This document shows positions 35,571 to 46,900 of a stretch of DNA of 64,000 nucleotides, in pieces. The DNA is taken from assembly GCA_963971425.1 (NCBI GenBank), contig OZ020524.1, forward strand, positions 21,443,022 to 21,507,021. Direction: 5' to 3'. This stretch comes from Bryoerythrophyllum caledonicum (taxonomy: Eukaryota > Streptophyta > Bryopsida > Pottiales > Pottiaceae). Position numbers and translations under genes: made by a program. Under the pieces are notes generated by a model, which was not told the DNA's origin, ran no database searches, and worked only from the letters and a program-made list of their open reading frames with translations. Position 1 is the stretch's first letter. The number at the start of each line of letters is the position of its first letter.

Positions 35571-37010
35571 TAGAATTGTTTGCAAAACTACTATGGGATC
35601 TAGAGGCACCTCCAAAATCATCTTCTTGCAAACAATTTCCTACCTTAAGTTTGAGTCTATTATATACAGCGGCCTTGCAAGGTGATAGGAAATATATAGA
35701 GATTTGTTTAAAAGAGTTAAGAAACGCTCCTAAAAATCCCATTGCCTCTAGTATTGCATGTGCTCATAGACAATGCAGTAGGTGACAACAAGAACAAATT
35801 TGTGTTTTGTTTTTGGTCACTCCTTGTTGCTAAACGTATCTTTCGCAAAGTGTATGTTATTTTTATTTTAGTTGATCACACTCACAATGATATTGATGCA
35901 TTGTTTGGTTGTTGGAGCACAGCTTTATAGAAGGTGGATTATCCAACCATTCCTCTCTTGATGAGGTTGTTCATGAGGAATGAAATAGTTCACACCATCC
36001 TACATCTAATTCAAGAGGTTCTTGACTTTAAGGAGTTGATCCGGGATTGTATTGCGGATGGAGATGAAGCTTTGCAAGGTTATACAAAAGCTCATTAGTT
36101 CTAGTTTTATCTCAATTCCAATGAATGTCCGGTCATGAAGTATAAAATACTTTGTCACGATGAAGATAGACTACCTAAAGAAGGCAGCGACATTAAATTG
36201 TGGAAGGACAATTCAGAAGGAAGGTCATTATGGCCTCGTCGAGAACATGATGCATTGCAACGGTCTACAATGCCGCATCTCCCTGAGGTGGTGAAGGGAC
36301 TATCAGGTTTTGTTAGCCTCTAGGAGAAATTGTCGTAGAAAGTTATGATTAGTGAATATCAAAGATGGTACGAGCCTTTATCATACTATTGGAGTAGGGT
36401 GAGAGATGCTTTAACTGTTGCAATGGATCCTCAAATATCCTTACAAGATGAATTTGGCCAACAATACGTATAGGACACACGGTTGAAGATGAGTTTAGAG
36501 AAGAGGGTGAGGTTTGCGAAGAGTTTGGTGAAGACAACCATTTTGTAGGCCAGAGACGAGACCGTCGTCCCCCTTCTTTTTGCGTTGGATGTGATCTTTT
36601 TGTTGATTATTATGTTGCATTATGGTCATGTCATTGAGAGAAGCGTCCAGTTTGGATTGCCCTAGCGTTGGCATATCCTAACTCTGACCGAAAGAGGCCA
36701 AATTCTATGAATATTAGATTCTTTCGTCTTATGTCGCGTAAAAAAAATGTTTTGCAATACTATACAAGTTGGGATATGAAAGGCAGGTATCAATGGAAAG
36801 TTGAAAAGGGGGTAGAAGAGTCATGGGAGAGTACAAATTCTATCTTAGCTGCTTGGAAATCGCGGGCTCAAACATTGACCAGAAAAAATGTTATGACATT
36901 GATACCAAAGGAGCAAATCATCATCATCTAGGAGTCCTTGAAAGCAAATGCTACGTCCAAATCTTAAAAGCAATAGATCTATTAGCTTTCATTGCATGGA
37001 ATAGCTGAAT
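35571..37010 (+). pseudogene. Degenerate transposase-like gene (DUF7869-like relic)
   Basis: From 35742 one frame reads LHVLIDNAVGDNKNKFVF ... LLVAKRIFRKVYVIFILVDHTHNDIDALFG. That pairing of a DN..xDNKNK block with a later HTHNDID block is typical of DUF7869 proteins, which are transposon-associated. The same frame continues past a TAG at 35928 and further stops (YPTIPLLMRLF, KYKILCHDEDRLPKE, PHLPEVVKGLSGF, YEPLSYYWSRVRDAL) to about 36470, after which the frame changes (RKRPNSMNIRFFRLMSRKK). Several in-frame stops and at least one shift mean it is inactive. The acidic residues in the two blocks remain visible. The 5' end is unclear. Confidence 0.6.
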
Positions 37011-38067
37011 GTAGAGCCGATTGCTTCATATACATTGATTATTATGATGAAGATTTAGTTTATTGCTGCATCGGTTAGGTCAGTTTGACCTAAACTATAT
37101 GCATGTGGTTTTCCAATTTTTGTGCATTAGTCGGTTGTTGTGTTGTGTTTACGTGTATCACATTGTATGAATTGCCTTCCACCCATTTAATGCTTCATTT
37201 TTGGAATTCCAAAAGTGATTTTAGTTAGAATGTAAATGATAGTGCACACTTCAGGTCAACTCAACAAAAAATTTGTCTACAATATAAGTTCAGTTTTTAA
37301 TTTTAAGTGAAGCTCATATGTTCTATGTACATGTCTTTTCATATCAAAATCTACATGGTACATTGGAATCCTTTTCTAAGCGGTACTACAGTCAAAAAAT
37401 GCATTTATTAAAATTTCTCAACTAAATTGTTGGTCTATTGATTAGCATGGTGTGAGCAGGGCGTTGTTCTAGATTTGTACTTTGAAGTGGTAATTATATG
37501 TTGAATATTGTGAAATTTATGGCCCTACTGCCTATTGTTCTAAGGATTTTTGAGTTGAACTTGACCTCCCAATATAATGGAAAATCTTTGGAGCAAAAAA
37601 TATATCCTTCCGTACTATAGATTTTACATGTGCACTTTAACTCTAATGCATTACATGTGTTAATTTGGGAGACGCTTAATCTCCCAATATAACGAATATG
37701 GTGTTCTTGGAGTCAAGGTATAAAACCCCTCGGTGGCTATCGGCCGAAAGGCCCTAGTTTCAATGATTTTTCTATTGTAGATCTTTCTTTAAGCTTTTCA
37801 TAGCCATTTTCCATTTGTGATTTGGAGGTGTGTGTAAGATATTATGAATTTTCAAAGGTGAGGGAGATTTTGAGGGTTTCATTCAGGTTGCGGCGGCTGA
37901 ATCTAACCTGCCGTCTTCGGATAGGTTCAAACCTGTGGTTTTATATTTTTCTCTTGTAGATCACCTCAAAAGCTTCCTCTGGCCGTTTAGAACATGTGAT
38001 TTGGTAAAGTAATGAACTAGATATGAGCTTTCGAAGATTGGAGGCATAGTTGCATGGTTGTTACTAT
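37011..38067. other. AT-rich intergenic DNA
   Basis: No supported gene. Around 37740-37960 short phrases recur (TTTTCTCTTGTAGATC / TTTCTATTGTAGATC, AGCTT(C/T)..GGCCGTTT / GCC(A/G)TTT), suggesting decayed duplications. Confidence 0.3.
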
Positions 38068-38127
38068 CTATGTGTATTGAATCGAGGCTATGTGTATTGA
38101 ATCAAGGCTATGTATATTGAATCGAGG
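38068..38127. repeat. 20-bp tandem repeat, three units
   Basis: CTATGTGTATTGAATCGAGG and two near-identical copies. The last copy forms the left target-site duplication of the LINE tail fragment that follows. Confidence 0.8.
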
Positions 38128-38263
38128 GTTTATCCTCGAGAGGGGGGAGTAATTCTATTACACTAGCCTATGTCCCGTGGCCATATGCTTAGTGAAGAGA
38201 ATGAACAAACACTATATTTACGCCGGTCTCCTTTGAAGACCAGAAGTCTTTTTCTTCTTCTTC
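38128..38263 (+). mobile_element. 5'-truncated LINE copy (3' tail only)
   Basis: About 136 bases match, in opposite orientation, the 3' end of the 12-kb LINE (minus-strand 40945-40809). Shared features in order are CCTCGAGAG, a GAACAAACAC/GAACAGACAC block, ACGCCGG followed by a short hairpin (GGTCTCC...GAAGACC), and a (TTC)n end. It is flanked by TATTGAATCGAGG at 38115-38127 and TATTGAATTGAGG at 38264-38276, a 13-bp target-site duplication with one mismatch. The divergence shows it is older or from a sister family. Confidence 0.75.
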
Positions 38264-38599
38264 TATTGAATTGAGGTTGTTGGTGTGATGTACAAATGTT
38301 ATTTGGTTTGATATATTTCTCTTTGTAGAAGATTTTAGTAGCTTCCCAGATCTATCTTACATGTTGGATTTGAATTAAAATTGAGTTAATTTTATATTTT
38401 ATTGAAGTTAGCTACAATTTCTTGTGAGCTTTGTCAATGGTGGCCGTTGAAGCAATGCTGACGGAGCGAGGTAGGTCTACCACATAAGTTTGATATTTTT
38501 TTCTTGTACTTCATTGCATCAGCTTTTCAATGGTGTATGACACGCTCAAATCCAAGTTGTAGTTAATTAGTTATGAATTTTTGAAGATGGGATAAACAA

Positions 38600-38760
38600 C
38601 TAAAAATAGAATAAAATCGTGGAATGGATGATGTAGTGTGGATGAATGTATGGGCGAATGATTGGATGATGGATACTATGGATGAATGATGGATGAATGA
38701 AAAGTATATAATGGATGAAAGTTAGTATTGGTTGAGAATTGGATGAATGACAACGAATTA
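38600..38760. repeat. GGATGAATG-rich degenerate microsatellite
   Basis: Irregular repeats of GGATGAATG and GATTGGATGATGGA. No other content. Confidence 0.6.
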
Positions 38761-39424
38761 ATGGTTGAATAAACCTTGTATCTTTAAGGCTTCATAACTT
38801 TTGCATTTGTTATCCGTTTTGAGTGAATTTTATATCCACGGAAAGCTCTAGAGATGTAGTAATGGATTGTGCATATCAAAGTCAGAGTTGAGATGATTGA
38901 GGGTGTTGTTTTGGTCACTTAAGAGGGCTAAATTAGTAGAGTCACATTCTGACAATTCATATGAACTAAAGTTCCATTGCTTGAAGTCCAATTTGGTTGC
39001 ATGTGCTGTGAAGAGTTACATTTGAGCAAGTTAAGTGAAGTAAATATCTAAGTGAATGAATAAAGCTCAAATTACTCACATGTGAGTGAAATAGATCCAC
39101 TTGACTACTAAACACAATTAAAATGTGGGGAAACATTGCTTATACGCGCCGCGTATGCCATAACTTCGTAAAAAATTCACACAAACAAACGATTCTAAAA
39201 GTTGGTATTTACCTTATTAAGATCTTTTCCTTGGATGGAAGATGTATGTTGTATTTTTATGTGCAACGGCTTCTGAAAACAACTCGATGCTCTTGAAAGG
39301 AGAATTACATGGAGATGAAAAAGAATGCGCATCATTGTTTACATCGGCTTAATCGCATTTGTTTGGTCAATTTAATATGCTAATGACTCTTAAATGTTTT
39401 GACAAATTTTACGTCACTAAGAAT

Positions 39425-39465
39425 TGCCCTTGCCCCGTCAAGGACGACAAGTATTTAATTAGTTT
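39425..39465 (+). other. Second Helitron-like terminus candidate
   Basis: GCCCTTGCCCCGTC matches 2271-2284, then a weaker hairpin and a terminal TTAG before T, rather than CTAG. Low certainty. Confidence 0.22.
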
Positions 39466-40117
39466 TGTATAATAATAAGGTGAAAGTCCACTAAGGTGGT
39501 ATATTTATAGTGTCACAAATCGTTTTGGAAATAGTCACGAACCTTCTATCGCTGCATAGTGAAAATGTGGGACCGATCTTGGAATTCTATTGATAAAATG
39601 TAATAGTTGCCTTGATTTGAACTACAAGAACTTCAAAAATGTTGAGTTTTGACTTACGTTTTGGCCAATGTAGGTATATCTTTCATCAGTAAATACCTGT
39701 CACAAATATATGACAATTACCAAATATACTTATTTTGAGAGTTCTAGGAAGCTAAATACTTCAAAAAATTTGGGACACATTGACGCCACAATGTGTTCAT
39801 ATATTGTAATTGAAAATTCTAGATCGAAAACTTATTTTCACTTTTATTGCTAAAACAATATATTTCTTTAGGGCTCCTAAAATAGGGATCAATGTTGATT
39901 TTTTTTTGGTTTCTTATCGAATATTTTTTTGCTCAAAAGTGAGTAATCCTAGCTGAGTCCTATCCAATATAATTTTGGCGCTACATCAATTGTTTCTTGA
40001 CTTTGATATGGGATAGATGAGAATGAACTTCTAAGACCCGCTGAAGAGCTTGTTCAAAAAAATTCATAAAATATGCATAAAATTGCAATACTCCTGATCA
40101 TAAAGAATTGGTTATAC

Positions 40118-40543
40118 TACCGTACTTCAAGGGCAGGTTCGGCACCTTGGTGCTGAATATTTATTTAAAGTGGAAAATATGCCTTCGGCAATAAAAATCG
40201 GAATTTTTGAATTTTCGACTTTTTAAAAAAATAAAATTTAAAATTCCGGCATTCATCCTAGTGGGTGGATGAAAAGGGAACAATATACCGGTACTAGTTT
40301 AAACGTAATAGCGGTAGTGACAGCTTATCACTAATCCAACCGTTCCCTACTCTTAATCTCTACTTTGAAAAACTTTTTGACTTTGTCACTCTATTTCGGC
40401 AAGGTAATGGCAATTTTTGAGTTTTCGACATTATAGTTGTATATTTTCACAAAATTTTGGCAACTGTGACCTTTAATTTTTAAAAAAATTCGGCATGCAT
40501 GTTTTTAATTATTTTTTGCCGGAGCTGCCCTTGAAGTACGGTA
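40118..40543. mobile_element. MITE with about 23-bp terminal inverted repeats
   Basis: The left terminus TACCGTACTTCAAGGGCAG is inverted at the right end (CTGCCCTTGAAGTACGGTA), with further matches TTCGGCA / TGCCGGA just inside. TAC lies immediately outside both ends (40115-40117 and 40544-40546), a possible 3-bp target duplication. The 426-bp AT-rich interior has no ORF. Confidence 0.7.
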
Positions 40544-40796
40544 TACAAGGCTTTTGTTATGTTTTTACCAATCTTTTGATATTCAAAATCCATTTTTTAT
40601 CTTTGAATAAGAAGAATGTCTATTCTTAATCTACATAAAATAGACTCTCATTTTTTCTTAAATGTTGTCACGTTGTTCATTCTTCAATAATTAGGAATGA
40701 AAAAAGAGCCTTGTGACACTTGTGATATATTCTTTTAACATTCACTATGGATGTCAAATCATCATACACTTCATATTTGCAAATCTTTCAGGAAAG

Positions 40797-40808
40797 TAGT
40801 GCCCTTCA
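40797..40808. other. LINE target-site duplication, 3' side
   Basis: TAGTGCCCTTCA, identical to 52874-52885. It directly abuts the (GAA)n, i.e. the (TTC)n tail of the minus-strand element. Confidence 0.9.
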
Positions 40809-40844
40809 GAAGAAGAAGAACGCCGGTCTCCGAAGGTGCCGGCG
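40809..40844 (-). other. LINE 3' end: stem-loop plus (TTC)n tail
   Basis: 40821-40844 forms a near-perfect hairpin (CGCCGGTCTCC ... GGTGCCGGCG). It is followed on the element's sense strand by a TTCTTCTTCTTC end at 40820-40809. The same order occurs in the truncated copy at 38220-38263. It is probably the structure recognised by the element's reverse transcriptase during target-primed reverse transcription (inference). Confidence 0.7.
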
Positions 40845-40991
40845 TGAATAGAGTGTCTGTTCGTTCCACTACTAAGACCGCGCCCACTGGACAAGGAATT
40901 AGTAAGCTGGGACTACTTCCCTCTCTCGAGGGTAGACACTATGCAACAAGTAACCATAAACCGAGAACCATAGAAAGGAAGAATGGTAATT

Positions 40992-43900
40992 TCATGGGGT
41001 GTCTTGAATATCGGGGAGGGCTTGGTTGTTTTCAATTTTGCGTTTATGCAGGAGGATGGACATAGCGTGTTGTATGGCAATGATGTTGATATTCTTGAAA
41101 GTGTTTGTAATTGTATTGATGGGAATTTCGAAGATATCTTCTAGGACTTTTATAGATGGGATAAAGGTGGTGGCGCGAGCGCCGGCAGTGATTACCATAA
41201 GGGGGTCCACTTTCCAGCCAAGGGCATTGATGACATCTATTAGGGGTTGATATTTATTGATTTTGTTTTCGATTGTTACAGGGGAAAATCTATCATTGCA
41301 ATATGTAAATTCAATGAATTGAATGGTATAGTTTTGGTTTATGTGGTCGGGTGGGGGGTCTTTGTATGGGAGGCCTCTAACGCATAGTATGTCTGGTTTG
41401 AGTCGGGCATTGCAATGGCATCGTTGGGTTTCACATGTACATGGGAGTAGCCAAGATGGGACCGTGTTTTCTTGTGGGTTGTTGTTAAAGGTGTCGGCAT
41501 TCATGAGGATAAAACATCTAGATTTGCTATGGGAGGTGATTAATTTGCGGATTTCCCATACGGCTTTGTTATGTCTTTTGACAATTTGGGAGTGTATGTG
41601 GTGGTTTTGACATTTAAGTAGAACATGTAGCCAGGTGTCAGGGTCTGTGGATGTGCATATTGGACATGTTATAGATGGGAATCTTTCTATTCCAAAGAAG
41701 AGCTGTTTTCGGGCATTTCCCATGTATTGTCCGGTACGGAATTTAATAAGGCATGTTATTTGTGAGTCGGTGATGATTGGATTTTTCCAAAAATTTGTAG
41801 AGAGTTCATTGTCAATATTGTTGTTGTTAGTCCACTTTTCTATGTTAGGGAAGTTATCTGAGATTGTGTCAAGGTTATTATATAGGTCTTGTTTTTGTAG
41901 GTATTTGTTCAAAAATCTAATCGGGCCTTTATCAGGGGTGTCTTCTTTGGAGGGCCAATCTTCTTTTTGGAAGTAGTATGGGGTGGCATGGGCATGTTCG
42001 TGTGGGTCTTTGGCATTTTTGTATGATTTTTCCCGGCCCTCTTTTGCAAGTTTATCCGCTTGTTCATTACCATCAATATCGGCGTGGGCTCGAACTTTGT
42101 GGATAGTTGTGATTTGTCTTCGTTTTAGTATCATTTGTACCATAGATTTTAGTATTATTTGGTCGGGGTGGCTATTGTGGAGGGTCGGATGTGTAATTTG
42201 GGTGTTTAGTAAGTATAGTGCGTTAATGCAGTCTGAAAAAATGTGTGCTGGTTCATTGTTGTCTTTTGTTGTAACAATCTCTAGTGTTTTGTGGATGGCC
42301 ATGAGTTCTACTCTGAGGATGTTTTGTAGTCCATGCAGTCGTTTGGCTAGTTTGATTTCTTTTGAAGGATTATATATTCCATAACCGGCTTTTTCTCTAC
42401 GCCAATTACCCGGACTGATCTGTTCTGGTGGTTTGAAAGAGCCATCGGTATAGTAGCTATATGTAGGGTCAAATTTTGGTACGGTGTTAGTTTGGTAGTC
42501 TGGGAGGGGTGGAAGTGGGAAAATGTGATCTAATGTGTTGTTATTGTAGTTTAGTTTTGACCATTTTTTGCTTTTATTGACTAATGTTTGTATAGGTGTT
42601 GGTGGGACTATCTTTGTATATATCCGATTTATGTTAAGAGTTTTTGCTATGGAGGTGAGTTCGGTAAGTTGGTCTATGGTGCCAAGGGTTTGGTTTTGGT
42701 GGTGGACGCATATTATTTGTAATGTAGATGGTTCAATTCTCGGCTTTTTTAGCTCGGGTGGTATAGTAGGTTCTTCATAATGAATTGAGTCTGCTTCAAA
42801 TATTGCAAGGATGTGGGAGTCTGCAAATGGGCTTGACTGGGGATTAAAGTTTTGGTACCAATTTTTGTCTGGGGTGATAATGAGTGTAGATGTGTGTTGT
42901 GGGTCGTTTTTCGCAGCGAGGCGGGCCCAATGTAGTGCTTGTTGAGTTTCTTCTTCACTGTGGGGGTGAGCTATACCATTTCCGACCCATTTATAGTCAA
43001 ATGCTTTTCCCAGGGAGCCAAATATTTTATCTCTTTCAAAAGGTGAGTAGAATTTTTTTAATTTGGTGGAACATGTGACGGGGGAAGAGAAGTATGATTG
43101 TTCAATGTTAAAGGATGATATTAGTGAGTCTAGAATAGATGTGGGTATTGTGTATTGTGCATTTTTTAGGGGGTTATTTTTTGGGATGCGGTATTTATAT
43201 CTTTGGTATAGCCAAATTATTTCGGTTTCAAATGGTTGTGTAATTGGTTCGATGTTTGTAGGGGTTTTTAGTTTTCTATTGTATTGGTTCCATAGCCATC
43301 GGAGTCTAGTAGTGGGGATAGTGTGTAAATGTCGGCCATTTGCTTCACATAGATGGGCTTGATTGTTCTCTAGTTTTATTGAGTTCGAGGTTGTGATAAT
43401 ATCTTTTTCGGGATTACATTCCGTTGTATAGATGTTAAGGAGTGGGATGATTATAGGTGGAGTTACGGATCTTGAGTCTTGTAGTTGTTCTTGGGGGTGG
43501 TGTGTTTTAATGATTTCCGAGTAGAATTTATCTTTGATTTTTTTATAGTATTGTTTTAGCTTTTCGGTGTTGAATGTGGAGGTATTACAGTCGTGTCTTG
43601 GAAAAAGGTGTCTTTGAGGGACCCATTTGTTGAATGTATTGTTGTTGTGTTGCCATTGGCAAAGGTATTTTGTATAGGTATTTTGTATTCTATTGGTATC
43701 TTTTTGTTGTATGTGTTTGTGGCTTATGATGTTATGGACAGGGTATGTGGTGGGATTTTTGGTGATGTATGTTGGGGGGTGAGGGTGGTATGGGTATGAG
43801 GGGTTGGGAGGATGGATTGGTGGTAGAGTGGTTCTTGGGAGAATGTTGTTGTTGATGGTGATGAATTGGTCTTGTAGTGTGTAGGAGTGTGGGTGTATGT

Positions 43901-46900
43901 TACAAGGGATATTGCATGTATTTGGGCATGTTGGATGGCAAAATAGTTGTTTGGCAACATTTAGTGCATTCTTGATTAGTTTGGATGGGGTGAAGTGGAA
44001 GGTTTTGAAGTCCTCATTATTCATGATGTGTGTGCCGTTTGGTAGAGTGATTTGTTTTAGTTCAAAAATGTTTTTTGAGAGGAGTTTTTGTAAAAGTTTT
44101 TGGGAGAGTTGGGCGTTGAGTGTATTATGGTTGCATGTTTCTTGCCGCCATAATGTTTCTAATGGTGTTTGATCTGATAGGAAATTTGGAAGAGTACTTT
44201 GAAGGTGAACTTTAGCTACGTGTTTTAATAAGAAAAATGTACGGGTTATAGGTGATCTTATACAATCTGTTTTTTTAATTCTGGGTATATTTTTGGCACC
44301 ACCATATTGAGCAAGAACGTATTGTGTTAGTCCATTATATATTTTTCCGAGCCTACCTTTGTCATTTAGAGCGTTTTGTAGTTGTTCCCCGATACATCTT
44401 AGATAGGCATTTTTTAGGGAGAAAGCTTCAAGTCCAAATAGGTTATGTGGGAGTTGGGTTATTGCATTTGACATGCATTTTGGCATACCGCAGATGGTTT
44501 TTTGTATGGCTATAATTTTTTGGTCAAGTTTTTTAATAGCTGGCATAGAGTATGGTACTGCGTAGAAGCTGTATGCTACCCCTGGGCGTATTACGGTGTC
44601 AACCATTTTTATTTTTTGTTTCATGGTGGCCGGACATGTTATTAGTTCTTTGCATTGTTTAGTGAGTTTTGTTGTTGTAGTGTGGATTTGGATTTTCCAT
44701 TTTAGAGAGGGGACAAGATTTGTGCCTAGGTAAACATATGCTTCGTTTTGGTGTAGTATGGGGATTGGTTGACCGCGGTAGTTGATGTTAGAAGCTTGCA
44801 TTAGGGCTTTAAATGTGGTTGGGTTCAATTTGGATTTGTTTGGGCATCCTGTAGCGGCACATTTTGGGACGCCTACGTCCATACCAGTCCATTTACAATA
44901 TCTGTCGATTTTATCAAGTTGCGTTTGTATTGATTTTATTTTGTTGGTTATAGTAGCAAGATCATCGGCGTATGCGGCGGAGTTTATTGTGATTTGTGAT
45001 GTACCAAAGGTGTATCCGTTATTGCCTCGCTCTAACCATCTAAGTAGTGGTTCTAAAAATATAATGAATAGGTATGGACTAAGGGTGTCTCCTTGTATAG
45101 TGCCTCTATGAATGGAGATGGGTTTAGTTTTACCAAAGTGCTCACCGATGTAGTAAGTAGATGATTGAGAATAGATATTACCAATTAGTGCAATTGCATC
45201 TTTTGGGTATCCGATATCAGTCATTATTGCTAATAGTCGGGCGTGGTCTATAGAGCCAAAGGCATTTTTGAAGTCAACATATAGAACGTATATGTCTTGA
45301 TTTGTGAATCGTGCATCTTCTAGTGCCGCTATTATAGTTTGTATTTGTCTAGAGGTACTTCTCTCTGCTCTAAATCCTTCTTGGCTATCGTGTAGGATTT
45401 TAAACTTTTCACCATATGAAGATAATATTGAGGTAAGGGTACTGGTGTAGAGTTTATATATTGTATTGGCTAATGCTATTGGTCTATGATTTGGTAATAT
45501 TGAGGGATCTCCTTTTTTGTATAGTAAAATTGTTGCACTTGTTTTCCATGAGTTTGGTATTTGTTTTTGTTTATAGCAATGAGAGAAAAATAGGAATATT
45601 AATTTGTGAAATCTTGAGGGCATGTTTTTGAGTATTGAGTTTGGTATGCGGTCTGGTCCTGGGGCTTTGTTATTTCCGAGGTTGCGTAGGCATGTATCGT
45701 ATATGGCTCTGTTGAAGTATGTGTGTAATGGAGTTTCTGGGTCGCCTCGTTTGTCTAGGGTAAAACCATCTAGATCATGCCATGGGTATTGGCGTACTGC
45801 ACATGTGCATTTGATTGGATGTTGTGGTTGGTAGTTGCATGTTGGTACTGTGGGTCTATTGTTTTTTGTCTGTTGTTTGAATATTTCGTTTGCGATGTCT
45901 TCTGGACTGGTTAGGATGTTATTATACTGGTCGATGATACAATCTAGTGGGGGGGATTCAGAGTTTTTAAAAACTTTTTTATTTATTTTCTTAGGGCTGG
46001 TTTCATATAGTTGTCTATATTTTGAGATGGCTTTTTTAATATTGTCTTTTGAATATTTTGTAGTTACTTTTCGGGCTTGTATATTGGCATTTTTTGCGAT
46101 TAGTGCAATGTCTTTTATCCATGTGTCATGGGGTAGGTTTGGGGGCGGTGGGACGGGAATTTGGGTATGTTGTAGAGTTAGTAATTCATTAAATATGGGG
46201 TGGTTACGCCATTGTGGGTTATTTTTTACGATTCTAATTGTTTTACGTATTGTATGGTATGTGGTTAAGTGTTGTTTCCATATTTTTGAGAGTTTTCGGG
46301 GTAAGTAGCCTCCTTGTTGTGCTGTACGGTTTGTCATTTGTGGTATTGGTTGGGCCATGCAGGTCTGTTCCAATGTGTTAGAGATATTGTTTATAATTAT
46401 ATCTAGAGTGTGGCATGTTTCGTGCCATTGTGTTTGAGAGAGTTGATTATTATTGTCAAGGATGTCTATGAGAGAGTCAATTGATATGGAGTTTTCTTCC
46501 AAGAATTTTGTGTTGAATTTTTCTAAGTTATTTTTTGGGATGGGGTTGAGTATGCGTTTAGTAGTATTGTTTACGGTTGTGGGTGTACGACTTATTAGTA
46601 TCTTATTTGGGATGTTGAGTTGTATTGGTGAATGGTCTGAGTTAAGAATAATGTCTTTGTTTGTAGTGGAAGTGTATTGTGTACTGTTATTTGTATTTAT
46701 ATAAAAGCCATCTATTAGGCTCCAATCATTATAGTTGTAGCCACCTTGTCTAGAGTATTGTGTATCAGTGTTTATATAGGTGAAGTTAAGATTTTCTGTG
46801 AAGTGGCGCCATTGATAATCTATGGTTTGAGGTGGTGTATTATGATTTCCGTTTTGTCTTCCAATTAGTGCTATGTCTCTGTTGAAATCTCCACATAACA

